Notes under the pieces: model-generated | The model's input: only the letters and a program-made list of their open reading frames with translations | Database searches by the model: none | Told to the model about the DNA's origin: nothing | Program-made: the position numbers and the translations under genes | In this document: positions 18,053-28,580 of the stretch, piece after piece | How the letters are laid out: the number at the start of each line of letters is the position of its first letter | Numbering within the stretch: position 1 is the first letter of the stretch | NCBI GenBank assembly: GCA_013334925.1 | Contig: JAAXWP010000001.1 | Span: 1 to 64,000, forward strand | Length of the DNA stretch: 64,000 nucleotides | Origin: Chlorobiaceae bacterium | GTDB lineage: Bacteria > Bacteroidota > Chlorobiia > Chlorobiales > Chlorobiaceae | Direction of reading: 5' to 3'

Positions 18053-20184
18053 ACAGGCGACGTGACATTACGGTTGCTCTGACGGGCAATCCCAACGCGG
18101 GGAAGTCCTCGCTGTTCAATGTTATGACCGGTGCTCACCAGCGTGTGGGCAACTTTCCCGGGGTCACCATCGAAAAACACGAAGGGTACGTCGATTATCA
18201 GGGCCGCCGCATCACGGTGGTGGACCTTCCAGGTACCTACTCACTCACCCCCTTCTCGCCCGAAGAGATCGTCACGCGTCATTTCATTATCGAAGAGAAG
18301 CCGGACGTCGTTGTCAATGTGGTCGAAGGGGCCAACCTCGAACGGAATCTGCTGCTGACGGTCCAGCTCATGGAGATGGAGGTCGATCTGCTCGTTGCCC
18401 TCAATATGATCGACGAGGTAGAGGAGAAGGGGATTTCGATCGACCAGAAGCAGCTTCAGAAGCTCCTTGGTTCTCATATCGTGCCGACATCGGCCAGACA
18501 GAAGCGGGGTATCGACATTCTGCTCGATCATATCGTCAGAGTGGCCGATGGCCGGATCGAAATAGGCAAGAACAAGCTCGTGTTCAGCGCTGAAGTGGAA
18601 GCTGCGGTCACGAAGATCGCCACCCTGCTCTCACATGAACGTGCGCTGGAGGGCGCCAATCATCGCTGGCTTGCCATCAAGCTGCTCGAGAACGACTCTG
18701 AAGCCTATCACCAGGTGCAGCAGCATCCGGTATGGGTCAAGGTCGAGCTCGCCTTGCAGGAGGCCATTACGGAGTGCGAACGCCTTCATCGCACCGACCC
18801 TGAAGCGCTCATCACGGAGGATCGTCACTCCTTCATCCGGGGGGCGATGCAGGAGTGTGTCCGTCAGCCGCATGCCGAGAGGGCTACCATGACCGACTAT
18901 ATCGACATGGTGGTGCTCAACAGGGTGCTTGGCATCCCGGTATTCCTTGCCGTGGTCTGGGGGATCTTCCAGCTCACCTTTTCGCTCGGAGAACCCCTGA
19001 CCAAGGGTCTCGAATACCTGTTCAGCCTTGCCGGCGCGACGCTGGAACCGATGCTGCCGGATCCGCTGCTCAAATCGATCCTGATCGACGGCATTCTTGC
19101 CGGTGTTGGCGGGGTCGTGGTCTTTCTCCCCAACATCGTGCTGCTGTTCATCGGGCTGTCATTTCTCGAGGCATCCGGATACATGGCGCGTGCCGCCTTC
19201 GTGATCGACAAGGTGATGCATCGTTTCGGGCTGCACGGCAAGTCCTTCATCCCGATGGTCACCGGCTTCGGCTGTTCGATTCCGGCCATCATGGCGACCA
19301 GGACCCTCAAGAGCCGCTCCGACCGCCTTGCAACCATTATGGCAATTCCGTTCATGAGCTGCGGAGCGAAGCTGCCTCTGTATGTCCTGCTGGCAGGAGC
19401 GTTCTTTCCTCCGGGCATCGCCGCAAACGTTATGTTCGGCATCTACCTGCTGGGCATCGCCGTCGGGCTGTGGACAGCGTGGATGCTCAAATCGACGGTG
19501 CTGAAAAGCGATTCCGAGCCTTTCGTGATGGAGCTGCCCCCCTATCGATGGCCTACTCTGGCTTCCGTGGTCTTCCAGGCCAGAATGAAGGCAGTGATGT
19601 ACCTGAAGAAAGCCGGCACGCTCATTCTTGCGGCTGTGCTGCTGATCTGGGCGGCGAGCAACTTCCCGAGAAACCGGGAGATCGACGCGCGGCTTGCGGT
19701 CGAAAAGGCCCGTATCGAAGTTTCGGACTCTTCGACTGAACAGAAAGCCGAGACTCTGCGTGTGGTGGAGGCAAAAGCCCAGGCCGCCCAGCTTGAATAT
19801 TCGGTTGCCGGTCGTGCGGGCAAGCTGCTCGAGCCGCTCATCAGGCCTCTTGGTTTCGACTGGAGGATCGGCATCGCCCTGGTGACGGGACTAGCTGCCA
19901 AAGAGGTCGTTGTTTCGACCCTTGGTACGATCGTCTCGATCGGCCACTCCGGGCAGGCCTCCGATCTCACCACGATCCTGAGGAGCGATCCGGGATTCTC
20001 AAGGGCAACCGCGCTCAGCCTGATGGTGTTCACGTTGCTCTATGTGCCGTGTGTAGCCTCGCTTGGCATCATGAAGAAGGAGGTCGGGTCATGGAAGCCC
20101 GTGATCGTTTTCACGGGCTATGTGCTCCTGATTGCGTGGGTTGCGTCGTTCGTGACCTACCACGCAGCGTTGTTCATGCAGTGA
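18049..20184 (+). CDS. feoB: FeoB, ferrous iron transporter with G-protein domain
   Basis: The 711-residue protein opens with a GTPase domain: G1 GNPNAGKSS, G3 DLPGTYSL and G4 NMID. It then has a helical GDI region and about nine membrane helices with the two Gate domains (for example IPMVTGFGCSIPAIMA and FIPMVTG). FeoB imports Fe2+ across the inner membrane, which matters for an anaerobe rich in iron-sulfur and heme proteins. Its 3' end overlaps the convergent topA by 11 bp. Confidence 0.96.
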   Translation: MNRRRDITVALTGNPNAGKSSLFNVMTGAHQRVGNFPGVTIEKHEGYVDYQGRRITVVDLPGTYSLTPFSPEEIVTRHFIIEEKPDVVVNVVEGANLERNLLLTVQLMEMEVDLLVALNMIDEVEEKGISIDQKQLQKLLGSHIVPTSARQKRGIDILLDHIVRVADGRIEIGKNKLVFSAEVEAAVTKIATLLSHERALEGANHRWLAIKLLENDSEAYHQVQQHPVWVKVELALQEAITECERLHRTDPEALITEDRHSFIRGAMQECVRQPHAERATMTDYIDMVVLNRVLGIPVFLAVVWGIFQLTFSLGEPLTKGLEYLFSLAGATLEPMLPDPLLKSILIDGILAGVGGVVVFLPNIVLLFIGLSFLEASGYMARAAFVIDKVMHRFGLHGKSFIPMVTGFGCSIPAIMATRTLKSRSDRLATIMAIPFMSCGAKLPLYVLLAGAFFPPGIAANVMFGIYLLGIAVGLWTAWMLKSTVLKSDSEPFVMELPPYRWPTLASVVFQARMKAVMYLKKAGTLILAAVLLIWAASNFPRNREIDARLAVEKARIEVSDSSTEQKAETLRVVEAKAQAAQLEYSVAGRAGKLLEPLIRPLGFDWRIGIALVTGLAAKEVVVSTLGTIVSIGHSGQASDLTTILRSDPGFSRATALSLMVFTLLYVPCVASLGIMKKEVGSWKPVIVFTGYVLLIAWVASFVTYHAALFMQ

Positions 20185-22570
20185 CTTCGGTCTCCTGGCC
20201 GCTCTGGCTGCTGATCAGGCCGGCCTCTTCGGCTTTCATGATGATGTCCTCGATCGGAAGGGTCATCGGAACCGGTGTGCCATCGGACATGCGGATCGTG
20301 ATGACGGGATGAGCGGCGAGGTGGTCATGCATGACCGATTCCCAGTGTTCCCGAGCCTCTTTTTCGATGGCGTTCCATGAGAGCCTTCCGCGGCATTTGG
20401 GGAAGGTTGAGCAGCCCAGCCAGGGGCCACGCTTGCCCGATCGGAGGTACATCGGTGAGCCGCATTTCGGGCAGGCAAGGTCGGTCTTGATCGGCGGTGC
20501 CTTGATGGGCTCGATATGCCGCTGCTTGTTCAGGTTGAGCAGCGTGTTGCACTTGGGATAGTTCGAGCAGGCCAGGAATGGGCCAAGACGGCCGTTCCTG
20601 AGCAGCATGTGCCCTTCACCGCAGGTCGGGCAGGCAATGCCGGTCTCTTTCGGCTTCACCTTCGTGGTGGCGATGGACTTGATGTTCTTGCACTTCGGAT
20701 AGTCGGAGCAGCCGAGGAACTTGCCGCTCGTTGTCCATTTGACGATCATGTGTCCTGTTCCGCACTTTTCGCAGAGCACCGCGTCCCGGTTCTGGGGAAT
20801 GACCGGATCTGCCTTTCTGCTGCTCAGGGCCGCTTCGAGCGGGCGGTAGAATGCATCGAGGACCTTCTCGTAATCGTCGTCACCCTGGGCGACCTTGTCG
20901 AGTTCGTCCTCCATCTGGGCAGTGAACTTCACGTTGAAGAGCTCCGGGAAGTTGGCCACAAGAATGGTCGAGACGTCTTTGCCGAGTTCGGTCGGAATGA
21001 TCTTCTTTTTCTGCAGTTCGACGTAGCGTCGCTCCTGAAGGGTAGAAAAGATGGATGCATAGGTCGACGGGCGACCGATGCCATAATTGTCGAGCTCCTT
21101 GACAAGGCTCGCCTCGGAGTAGCGTGCGGCGGGTCTGGTGAAGCTCTGGCGGCGGTCGAGTTCCAGAAGCGAGAGCGCATCGCTCAGTGAAAGGCGCTCG
21201 GGGAGTTTGACGATCTGCTCCTTTTCCACCTCGTCACGTGTCGATTTCTGGGCCTCGTAATCCAGCTCCTGCTGGTCGTCGTAGACCCTGAAGAAGCCCG
21301 GGAAGAGGGTGCGGTTGCCGGTTGCGCGGAACACGAACTCCTTTTCATGGTCTTCGACATCGACCCTGGTCTGCTCGATCTTCGCCGGGGCCATCATCGA
21401 TGCCATGAAGCGTTTCCAGATGAGCTCATAGAGTTTGAACTGGTCTGCGGAGAGGTGCTTTTTGAGCGATTCCGGTGTTCTTGTGACGGTTGTCGGGCGG
21501 ATCGCTTCATGAGCGTCCTGGCTGTTCTTGCCGGCTTTTCCTGGGCTTCCGGGACCGATGTACTCTTCGCCGAACTGACGGGTGATATATTCGCGGGCCT
21601 GGCCGACAGCCTCACCGCTGATGCGGGTGGAGTCGGTCCTCATGTAGGTGATCAGACCGGTTGCTCCTTCAGGTCCAAGCTCGATACCTTCATACAGCTG
21701 CTGGGCGACACGCATCGTTTTCTGCGAACCGAAGCCGAGCTGGTTCGACGCGGCCTGCTGCAGGAGCGAGGTGGTGAAGGGCAGCGGCTGACGGCGCTGG
21801 ATCACCTTCGGTACGATATCGCTCACACCGAACAGGCGGCCCTGGATGGCATTGGCGATCTTTTCGGCCTGCTCGCTGTTGGTGATCTCCGGTTTTTCTC
21901 CACTGATTTTCACCAGCTTGGCGCGGAAGGTCTCTTTTCCCGGTGTGACGAAATCTCCGGAGATGGTCCAGTACTCCTGTGGAGTGAAGGCGTCGATCTC
22001 GGCTTCACGTTCGCAGATCAGGCGAAGCGCTACGGACTGTACCCTTCCGGCTGAAAGTCCACGGTAGACGACGTTCCACAGGAACGGACTGATCCGGTAG
22101 CCGACGATCTTGTCGAGTCCCTGGCGGGTCTGCTGTGAGCGGACGAGATTGTAATCGATCTGGCGCGGATGGCCGATCGCCTCGATGATGGCGTTCTTGG
22201 TGATCTCGTTGAAGAGCACCCGGAAAACCGGTTTTTCTGCAAATTCGATCTCGTTGGAGATGTGCCAGGCGATAGCCTCGCCTTCGCGGTCAGGGTCAGT
22301 CGCGATCAGCACCCGGTCAGCTTCTCCCGCCAGCTTTTTCATCTGCCGGACCACTTTTTCCTTGCCGGCGATGATCTCGTAACGGGGTTCGTAGTGGTTG
22401 TCGAAATCGATGCCGATCTCTTTCTTGGGGAGGTCTTTGATGTGACCTATCGAGGCGTAGACGGTATAGTTGTCCCCGAGGTATTTGTTGATGGTCTTTG
22501 CCTTGGAAGGGGACTCGACCACGATGAGTGTCCTGTTCCTGGCTGATGGCGTTGTGCTTTTTGAAGCCAT
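20174..22570 (-). CDS. topA: DNA topoisomerase I
   Basis: The 798-residue protein has the TOPRIM domain at the start (VVESPSKAKTINKYLG and ATDPDREGEAIAWH) and the active-site tyrosine in LITYMRTDSTR. Three C-terminal C4 zinc fingers follow (CEKCGTGHM, CPTCGEGHM, CPKCGSPM, each closed by C-x-YPKC or FPKC). It relaxes negative supercoils. The tail after the fingers is charged. It is convergent with feoB and the two coding regions overlap at their stops. Confidence 0.96.
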   Translation of the reverse strand: MASKSTTPSARNRTLIVVESPSKAKTINKYLGDNYTVYASIGHIKDLPKKEIGIDFDNHYEPRYEIIAGKEKVVRQMKKLAGEADRVLIATDPDREGEAIAWHISNEIEFAEKPVFRVLFNEITKNAIIEAIGHPRQIDYNLVRSQQTRQGLDKIVGYRISPFLWNVVYRGLSAGRVQSVALRLICEREAEIDAFTPQEYWTISGDFVTPGKETFRAKLVKISGEKPEITNSEQAEKIANAIQGRLFGVSDIVPKVIQRRQPLPFTTSLLQQAASNQLGFGSQKTMRVAQQLYEGIELGPEGATGLITYMRTDSTRISGEAVGQAREYITRQFGEEYIGPGSPGKAGKNSQDAHEAIRPTTVTRTPESLKKHLSADQFKLYELIWKRFMASMMAPAKIEQTRVDVEDHEKEFVFRATGNRTLFPGFFRVYDDQQELDYEAQKSTRDEVEKEQIVKLPERLSLSDALSLLELDRRQSFTRPAARYSEASLVKELDNYGIGRPSTYASIFSTLQERRYVELQKKKIIPTELGKDVSTILVANFPELFNVKFTAQMEDELDKVAQGDDDYEKVLDAFYRPLEAALSSRKADPVIPQNRDAVLCEKCGTGHMIVKWTTSGKFLGCSDYPKCKNIKSIATTKVKPKETGIACPTCGEGHMLLRNGRLGPFLACSNYPKCNTLLNLNKQRHIEPIKAPPIKTDLACPKCGSPMYLRSGKRGPWLGCSTFPKCRGRLSWNAIEKEAREHWESVMHDHLAAHPVITIRMSDGTPVPMTLPIEDIIMKAEEAGLISSQSGQETEVTA

Positions 22571-22822
22571 TTGGTGATCCCTGATGCTTTGGGATTGATC
22601 GGCACGAACAACGCTCGAAACTGCGACGCAGAGGTGCCTTCAGAATGATGTCCGAAAAGATAGGCGTTGCTTCCCAAAAAACAAACTTGGCATTCTCGGA
22701 GTGCTCCCTCACCGTAACCTTAGTTCTTGTCTCAAAAAAAGCGCTGCGCAGTACCGGGTGCAGTAAAACAATATTTATTATTATTAAATTTGAAACGACG
22801 AACACCCCAAGCCGAGACCTCA

Positions 22823-24568
22823 ATGTCAGATCGAATTCAATCCCCGTCTATTCGCCTGGTGGGAGCCCTCTCCATCCTGCTCCTGCTCACCTTCCGGCCA
22901 CTCCTTGCCGAGCCGGTATCCGCATCGGCATTCATGCAGGTAACTGCCGGCAATGGTCAGGGGTACACGATCAAGGTATTAGGCATCAGGGAAAATGGCG
23001 TTTTTCTTGTCGATGTCGGCTCGATGGCTCGCGCACTGCGGCTCAGGACTCTTTTCGACGGCATGCAGATGCAGATCGACGAGGAGTTCGGTACACCGTC
23101 CACGAGCTGCATCCTGACTGCCGGCAACAGCTTTTCGCTGGTTGTTCCGGCCGATGGCAGTTCCGAAAAGCGGCTGCTCCAGCTTTCCGCGGCACCCTCG
23201 GTTCGACAGGGGCGCCTGTACCTCCCTGCGGGTCAGGCTTGCAGGATGTTTTCACTCTGGCTGGATCGTGATCTTGTCTTCGATGGTTCATCGGGCCAGA
23301 TCCGGGCCTCCATCAATCCCAGAAGGCAGGGCTCCTCATACCATTCAATCGGCGTGATCGCGCCCGAGACGCCGGTGTCACCGGAAATTCCGCAAACTGA
23401 GCAGCCTGAAGGCGGCACCATCGAACGCCCGAGGACAGGGCCAACCCAGATCGAAGATGTCCGGGTGGAGACCCTTGCCAACGGATGTGTCGTTCGTCTG
23501 GTGGCTTCAGGTGGTCAGAGCGTAGCCTCCTTCCTGAGGCCCGACGAGAAAGGAACGGCTTACCTGACGATCGAAAAAGCCACCGGCAACCTCCTGCGAC
23601 TTTCCCGGAGATATCCTGACGGTGCGGTGCGCTCGATCACACCGACGCAACTGCCAGGCGGCGGCCTCCAGTTCACGGTTTCCCTCAACACCGACGCCTT
23701 CAGCCTCAAATCCTCCTCCTTCCAGTACGATTCCAGGACCAACAGCTACCAGCTCTACGTGATGAGCAATGTCGACGTCGAGGCGCTGCGCCGAAGCGAG
23801 AAGGAGCGTATGATCCAGCAGCAGCTCAGCCGTGATGTGAACAAATGGAAGCTGGATGCGGTGGTTATCGACGCCGGACATGGAGGCAAAGATCCCGGGG
23901 CCCTGGGAACGAGAGGCACAAGGGAAAAGGATGTCGCGCTCAATATCGCCAGCGATCTCGGCATGTTCATCAAGCAGAAATGGCCCGATGTCAAGGTTAT
24001 CTACACCCGCAGGGATGACCGGTTCATCCAGCTGAACGAACGGGGCAGGATCGCCAACCGTTATGCAGGCAAACTGTTCATCAGCATACACTGCAACTCC
24101 ACGCCGACCGTCACCCGTGCCCGCGGTGCCGAGGTCTATATCCTGGGTACACACAAGACCCCGGCTGCACTCAACGTCGCTATGCGTGAAAACTCGGTCA
24201 TATCAGGAGAGGAGAACTACCGTGAGAATTACAAGGGTTTCTCGGATGAGTATCTGATCATGAGCAGTATGGCGCAGAGCGCATTTGCCATGCAATCCAC
24301 CGAACTGGCACAGGACGTGCTCAGGAAGCTTGACCGGTACGGGAACTACAATGGCCTCGGCGTCAGGCAGGCCGGATTCATGGTGCTCTGGACGCCCTCG
24401 ATGCCGAGTGTCCTCGTGGAGACAGGCTATCTCTCCAATCCCGAGGAGGAGAAGCTCCTTCGCAACAGAGAGCAGCAGACCAAGATCGCCTACGGTATTT
24501 TTCAGGGACTCCAGCAGTACCGCTCGAGGTACGAAACGCGACAGCTCGCTGCGGGAAACGGGGAGTGA
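22823..24568 (+). CDS. N-acetylmuramoyl-L-alanine amidase (AmiC/AMIN type)
   Basis: The ATG at 22823 gives 581 residues with an N-terminal signal (LVGALSILLLL); an in-frame start at 22727 lies outside the signal and is rejected. The middle carries AMIN-like and copper amine oxidase-like binding regions. The C-terminal 220 residues form the Amidase_3 zinc hydrolase: VVIDAGHGGKDPGA, SIHCNST, and VLVETGYLSN with the catalytic Glu. It cleaves the bond between MurNAc and L-Ala in the periplasm during cell separation or wall recycling. At 581 residues it is longer than E. coli AmiC. Confidence 0.9.
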   Translation: MSDRIQSPSIRLVGALSILLLLTFRPLLAEPVSASAFMQVTAGNGQGYTIKVLGIRENGVFLVDVGSMARALRLRTLFDGMQMQIDEEFGTPSTSCILTAGNSFSLVVPADGSSEKRLLQLSAAPSVRQGRLYLPAGQACRMFSLWLDRDLVFDGSSGQIRASINPRRQGSSYHSIGVIAPETPVSPEIPQTEQPEGGTIERPRTGPTQIEDVRVETLANGCVVRLVASGGQSVASFLRPDEKGTAYLTIEKATGNLLRLSRRYPDGAVRSITPTQLPGGGLQFTVSLNTDAFSLKSSSFQYDSRTNSYQLYVMSNVDVEALRRSEKERMIQQQLSRDVNKWKLDAVVIDAGHGGKDPGALGTRGTREKDVALNIASDLGMFIKQKWPDVKVIYTRRDDRFIQLNERGRIANRYAGKLFISIHCNSTPTVTRARGAEVYILGTHKTPAALNVAMRENSVISGEENYRENYKGFSDEYLIMSSMAQSAFAMQSTELAQDVLRKLDRYGNYNGLGVRQAGFMVLWTPSMPSVLVETGYLSNPEEEKLLRNREQQTKIAYGIFQGLQQYRSRYETRQLAAGNGE

Positions 24569-24642
24569 CTCATTCCCCCCATTCATCCCCTCGTCCCTCC
24601 ATCCCCCTTATTTTTCCTCATTACCACCTTTCGTTTGCCTTG

Positions 24643-24674
24643 TTGTCAACCGGATGCTAAATTCGGGTTTACGA
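24643..24674. promoter_or_regulatory. BirA operator (biotin box) controlling birA-bioBFGCDA
   Basis: TTGTCAACC (24643-24651) and GGTTTACGA (24666-24674) are separated by 14 bp. The known bacterial BirA box is TTGTAAACC, 14-16 bp, GGTTTACAA, so each half matches 8 of 9 positions. It lies 27 bp upstream of the birA start, as expected for repression by biotinoyl-AMP-loaded BirA. Confidence 0.8.
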
Positions 24675-24701
24675 TTTCAGCCTGAACCCTGTCGAATCCT
24701 G

Positions 24702-25703
24702 ATGCATCCGGTCACCTCGAAGATCCTTCATACACTTGTCAGCGAAAATGGTTTCGTTTCCGGAGGGCGCCTCTGCCGCGAGCTGCAGATGACCCGAAGC
24801 GCGATCTGGAAGCACGTCTCTCAGCTCAGGGAGGCGGGTTATGACGTCGAAGCGGTGAGCGGTCGCGGGTACCGCCTTGCCGGTCTCACCGGTGCTCCCG
24901 TTGCCGAAGAGGTTCAGCCGTTCCTTGCGACGGAGAGCTTCGGACGGCAATTCGTCCATCTCGCCACTACGGATTCGACGAATCTTCATGCCCGATCGCT
25001 CGCCCGCGAGGGTGCTCCCGAAGGAACCGTCGTGGTCGCCGAAAGCCAGACCGGTGGCCGTGGCCGGATGCGCCGTCCCTGGGTTTCTCCGTCAGGTGTC
25101 AACCTGTATGTCTCGATCGTGCTCCGTCCGCCACTGCCATCGATTCGGGTTCCGGAAATTCCTCTGGTAGCGGCAGCAGCCATACATGCGGCGCTCGTTG
25201 AGGTCTGCCCGGCGCTCAGGGCGTTCATCAAGTGGCCGAACGACATTCTTGCCGGTGGCCGCAAGCTGTGCGGGATTCTCTGCGAAATGGAGTCCGAGCC
25301 CGATTGCACCCATTTCGTCGTGGTCGGGTTCGGCGTGAACGTCAACCTCGATCCCGTACCGGAGGAGCTGCAGGGCATCGCCACCTCCGTTGCCATCGAA
25401 ACCGGTGAACACGGTTCCCGTGCCCGCATCCTTGCCGCAGTGCTCAACCGTTTCGAAAGGCTCTACACCGAATGGCTTGCCGGCGAGGATCTCGGATTCC
25501 TGCTGCCGGTGCTCGAACGAAACGCCTGGCTCCAGGGCCGTGACGTGCGCATCGAGCAGTTCAACCGGATTCTTTCCGGCAAGGTAACGGGCCTTTCGCC
25601 GCAGGGCCATCTCCTGCTCCGGGACGCCGACGGATCGGTCATCGCCGTAAACTCGGGCGAAGCCCATCTCCAATCCATCAACGACAAAACGACTACCGAA
25701 TGA
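24702..25703 (+). CDS. birA: BirA, bifunctional biotin-protein ligase and biotin operon repressor
   Basis: The ATG at 24702 gives 333 residues; the in-frame ATG at 24654 falls inside the operator and is rejected. Residues 1-62 form a winged helix-turn-helix ([19 protein letters not shown]). The ligase domain follows with [26 protein letters not shown], and [17 protein letters not shown], then a C-terminal SH3-like part. The protein attaches biotin to acyl carboxylases and represses biotin synthesis. It heads the operon, overlapping bioB by four bases. Confidence 0.92.
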   Translation: MHPVTSKILHTLVSENGFVSGGRLCRELQMTRSAIWKHVSQLREAGYDVEAVSGRGYRLAGLTGAPVAEEVQPFLATESFGRQFVHLATTDSTNLHARSLAREGAPEGTVVVAESQTGGRGRMRRPWVSPSGVNLYVSIVLRPPLPSIRVPEIPLVAAAAIHAALVEVCPALRAFIKWPNDILAGGRKLCGILCEMESEPDCTHFVVVGFGVNVNLDPVPEELQGIATSVAIETGEHGSRARILAAVLNRFERLYTEWLAGEDLGFLLPVLERNAWLQGRDVRIEQFNRILSGKVTGLSPQGHLLLRDADGSVIAVNSGEAHLQSINDKTTTE

Positions 25704-26701
25704 CCTCCCGACTGCATCCCGATATCGAACGAGCCTACAGCGTCCTGGACACCGGCACACCGATCGATTTTGAACTCGCTTCGGCGCTCGGCCGGCTTCC
25801 GGACGGTGACGTGCTCGACCTGGTCTCCCTGTCGAACAAGGTCAAGCACCGCCATGCCATGAACCGCGGCGCCATCCACGCCTGTTCGATCATGAACGCC
25901 AAGTCGGGCGTGTGCGGGGAGAACTGCCGTTTCTGCGCACAGTCGAAGCACAACAACGCCTCCATCGACGTGTATGGGCTGGTCGACGAGTCGGCCGTGC
26001 TGGAGCAGGCCCGGAGCACCTTCGCACAGGGCGTGTCGCATTTCGGCATCGTTACGAGCGGTTACGGCTACCTGAAGCCGACCCCGGAGTTCGAGCGCAT
26101 CCTGGCGATGATCGATCTCTTGCATCGCGAGCTGCCGGAGCTGCATGTCTGCGCCTCCCTCGGTGTGCTCGGTAACGAGACGGCCGCTGCGCTTGCCCGG
26201 CATGGCATAGCGCACTACAACATCAACATCCAGGTCGATCCCCATCGATACGGTGAACTGATCGCCGACACCCATACGGTCGAGGAGCGCATGGAGACCA
26301 TCAGGCTGCTTCGCGCCAACGGTATTTCGGTCTGCTGCGGCGGCATCATCGGTACCGGCGAGTCCATGCAGGAGCGCATCGCCATGATGTTCGCGCTCCG
26401 GGAGCTCGACGTGACCGTGATTCCCCTCAACGTGCTGGTGCCGATCGACGGAACCCCTCTGGAGGGGGCCATGCCGGTGCCGGTTCCCGAGATCGCCAAA
26501 ACCTTTGCCATCTGCCGTCTGGTGCATCCTGACCGGATCATCAAGTTTGCGGCCGGTCGCGAAACCGTGATGAAGGACTTCCAGGGGCTGCTGCTGCTCT
26601 CGGGTGCCGACGGGTTCCTGACCGGAGGGTACCTGACCACCAGGGGGCGCGATACCGCTGCGGATCGCAACCTTGCCGAACAGGTTTCGCTGTTCTCATG
26701 A
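25700..26701 (+). CDS. bioB: BioB, biotin synthase
   Basis: The 333-residue radical SAM enzyme has the cluster motif [11 protein letters not shown] near residue 75. It also has [16 protein letters not shown] and a C-terminal [10 protein letters not shown]. It inserts sulfur into dethiobiotin using SAM and a sacrificial 2Fe-2S cluster. The segment usually reading YNHNLDT is YNINIQV here, so the residue equivalent to E. coli Asp155 is Gln; such variation probably reflects a subfamily. It overlaps birA and bioF by four bases each. Confidence 0.93.
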   Translation: MTSRLHPDIERAYSVLDTGTPIDFELASALGRLPDGDVLDLVSLSNKVKHRHAMNRGAIHACSIMNAKSGVCGENCRFCAQSKHNNASIDVYGLVDESAVLEQARSTFAQGVSHFGIVTSGYGYLKPTPEFERILAMIDLLHRELPELHVCASLGVLGNETAAALARHGIAHYNINIQVDPHRYGELIADTHTVEERMETIRLLRANGISVCCGGIIGTGESMQERIAMMFALRELDVTVIPLNVLVPIDGTPLEGAMPVPVPEIAKTFAICRLVHPDRIIKFAAGRETVMKDFQGLLLLSGADGFLTGGYLTTRGRDTAADRNLAEQVSLFS

Positions 26702-27906
26702 GCCATACGGAACCCGGCGGCGCGCCCGCAACGATGCCCATCGAATTGCAGATAGGACGGGAGCTCGAAGCACTGAAGGCTAAGCAGCGCTACCGGGTGC
26801 TGCCCGAAGTCGGCGGCGGCGGACGGAAGATCGAAGTCGATGGCCGGCTGCTGCTCAATCTCTCCTCGAACGATTACCTGGGGCTCGGCGCCGACCGGGA
26901 GCTGCTCTGTTCGTGGCTTCACGAGATGGCTTCGGGAGAGGCGGGGTGTCCTGCGTTCACCAGCTCCTCTTCGAGGCTGCTGACCGGCAATCATCCTTTT
27001 TATGCAGCGCTCGAGTCTGCGTTAGCCAGCGAGTACGGCAGCGAGTCGGCGCTTGTCTTCAACAGCGGTTATCATGCCAATACCGGTATACTGCCGGCCC
27101 TGAGCACCAGGCACGACCTGATTCTGTGCGATCGCCTGAACCATGCGAGCATCATCGACGGTATCCGGATCGCCGAAGCCGAGTACAAACGTTACCGCCA
27201 TGCCGACCTCGACCATCTCGAGGAGCTGCTCGAATCGGCGATGGGGCGATACCGGCAGGTGTTCATCGTCACCGAATCGGTGTTCAGCATGGATGGCGAC
27301 CTGGTCGATCTCCAGCGACTGGCACAGCTCAAGAAGCGTTACGGGGCGATGCTGATCGTCGACGAAGCCCATGGGGTGGGAGTTTTTGGCGATCGGGGAC
27401 TTGGGCTGGCCGAGGCCGCAGGCGTCCTCGACGACATCGATATCCTGATCGGTACTTTCGGCAAGGCCTTCGCTTCGACCGGCGCCTATGCGGTCATGCG
27501 GAGCCTCTTCAGGGAGTATCTGGTCAATACGATGCGTACCCTGATCTTCACCACGGCGCTGCCTCCGGTCGTACTTGGCTGGAGCCTGCTGGTGTTCATG
27601 AAACAGCTTGGCATGAAGGAGGAACGGAACCATCTGCTTGGGCTTTCGGCGAAACTCCGGGGGGATCTCCGGTCGGCCGGTTTCGATGTGCCCGGAGAGA
27701 GCCAGATCGTGCCGGTGGTGCTCGGTGAGGACCGGAATGCAGTTTCCATGGCTGCGGCGTTACGCGAAGAGGGATTCCATGTGCTGCCGGTCCGGCCGCC
27801 GACCGTACCGGAGAACAGTGCCCGATTGAGGTTCTCGCTCCGGGCGGACCTGCTCGATGGTGATATCGCGTCGCTCGTCGAAAACCTGAAAGGGAGGCGG
27901 CCGTGA
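26698..27906 (+). CDS. bioF: BioF, 8-amino-7-oxononanoate synthase
   Basis: The 402-residue PLP enzyme has the alpha-oxoamine synthase signatures [29 protein letters not shown] and the lysine in [13 protein letters not shown]. It condenses pimeloyl-ACP with L-alanine. Start and stop both overlap neighbours by four bases (ATGA), so translation is tightly coupled with bioB and bioG. Confidence 0.95.
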   Translation: MSHTEPGGAPATMPIELQIGRELEALKAKQRYRVLPEVGGGGRKIEVDGRLLLNLSSNDYLGLGADRELLCSWLHEMASGEAGCPAFTSSSSRLLTGNHPFYAALESALASEYGSESALVFNSGYHANTGILPALSTRHDLILCDRLNHASIIDGIRIAEAEYKRYRHADLDHLEELLESAMGRYRQVFIVTESVFSMDGDLVDLQRLAQLKKRYGAMLIVDEAHGVGVFGDRGLGLAEAAGVLDDIDILIGTFGKAFASTGAYAVMRSLFREYLVNTMRTLIFTTALPPVVLGWSLLVFMKQLGMKEERNHLLGLSAKLRGDLRSAGFDVPGESQIVPVVLGEDRNAVSMAAALREEGFHVLPVRPPTVPENSARLRFSLRADLLDGDIASLVENLKGRRP

Positions 27907-28580
27907 AGGCAGAGTGGATCGTGCGGGACGGCCGCGATGAGCTGCTGCTGTTTTTCAACGGATGGGGGATGGACCGGATGCTCGCGGAGTGGTTGCGATC
28001 GGAAAAGCCGGGCCTTGCAAGTCATGATCTCGTCGTGCTGTACGACTATTCCGACCTGACGCTTCCGGAAGAGCTGCGCCAAGCTTTTGCAGGTTACCGT
28101 GAGATCGATCTCGTCGCATGGTCGCTCGGGGTTTGGGCGGCGCTGCATGCCGGTCTTGATCGTGTCCGCCGGGCAGTAGCCCTGAACGGCACCCCGTTTC
28201 CGATCGACGATGCCCGTGGAATTCCTCCCGCGGTCTTCAACGGAACGCTCGAAAACTGGTCCGATGCAACGCGCAGCCGTTTCGAGCGCCGGATGTTTGC
28301 CGGTTTCGAGAGGGACCCTCGCGTCGGGCGGGTCCGCTCGGCTCGCAGGTCGCAGGAGCAGCAGGATGAGTTGCGATCCATCGCTGCCGCCGCGATGTCG
28401 GCTGAGGTTGTGCTGCCGGCTCCCTGGGAATTCTCCAGAGCCGTGATCGGGAGCCGCGACCTCATTTTTCTTCCGGAACACCAGCGGGCCGCGTGGCAGG
28501 GGATCGAGACCATGATCGTCGACGATATGCCCCACTTTCCGTTTTTCCATCTGCACGGATGGCAGGAGGCGCTCGCATGA
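27903..28580 (+). CDS. bioG: BioG, pimeloyl-ACP methyl ester esterase
   Basis: The 225-residue protein belongs to the BioG (DUF452) alpha/beta hydrolases: LLLFFNGWGMD near the start, the nucleophile in AWSLGVWAA (Ser74), and a late histidine in MPHFPFFH. BioG replaces BioH and frees pimeloyl-ACP from its methyl ester, ending the BioC-initiated synthesis. It sits between bioF and bioC with four-base overlaps on both sides, which supports the role. Confidence 0.9.
   Translation: MKAEWIVRDGRDELLLFFNGWGMDRMLAEWLRSEKPGLASHDLVVLYDYSDLTLPEELRQAFAGYREIDLVAWSLGVWAALHAGLDRVRRAVALNGTPFPIDDARGIPPAVFNGTLENWSDATRSRFERRMFAGFERDPRVGRVRSARRSQEQQDELRSIAAAAMSAEVVLPAPWEFSRAVIGSRDLIFLPEHQRAAWQGIETMIVDDMPHFPFFHLHGWQEALA

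Noticed and set aside
18855-19739. 294-codon open frame inside feoB in another frame
   Set aside because: It lies wholly within the FeoB membrane domain; the composition (Arg/His/Cys-rich) is that of a shifted frame.
24654-24701. Earlier in-frame ATG for birA
   Set aside because: It lies inside the BirA operator and has no ribosome binding site; the start at 24702 fits the HTH domain.
25463-26527. 354-codon open frame antisense to bioB
   Set aside because: bioB is certain from its radical SAM motif and its overlaps with birA and bioF; the antisense frame has no homologue I know.
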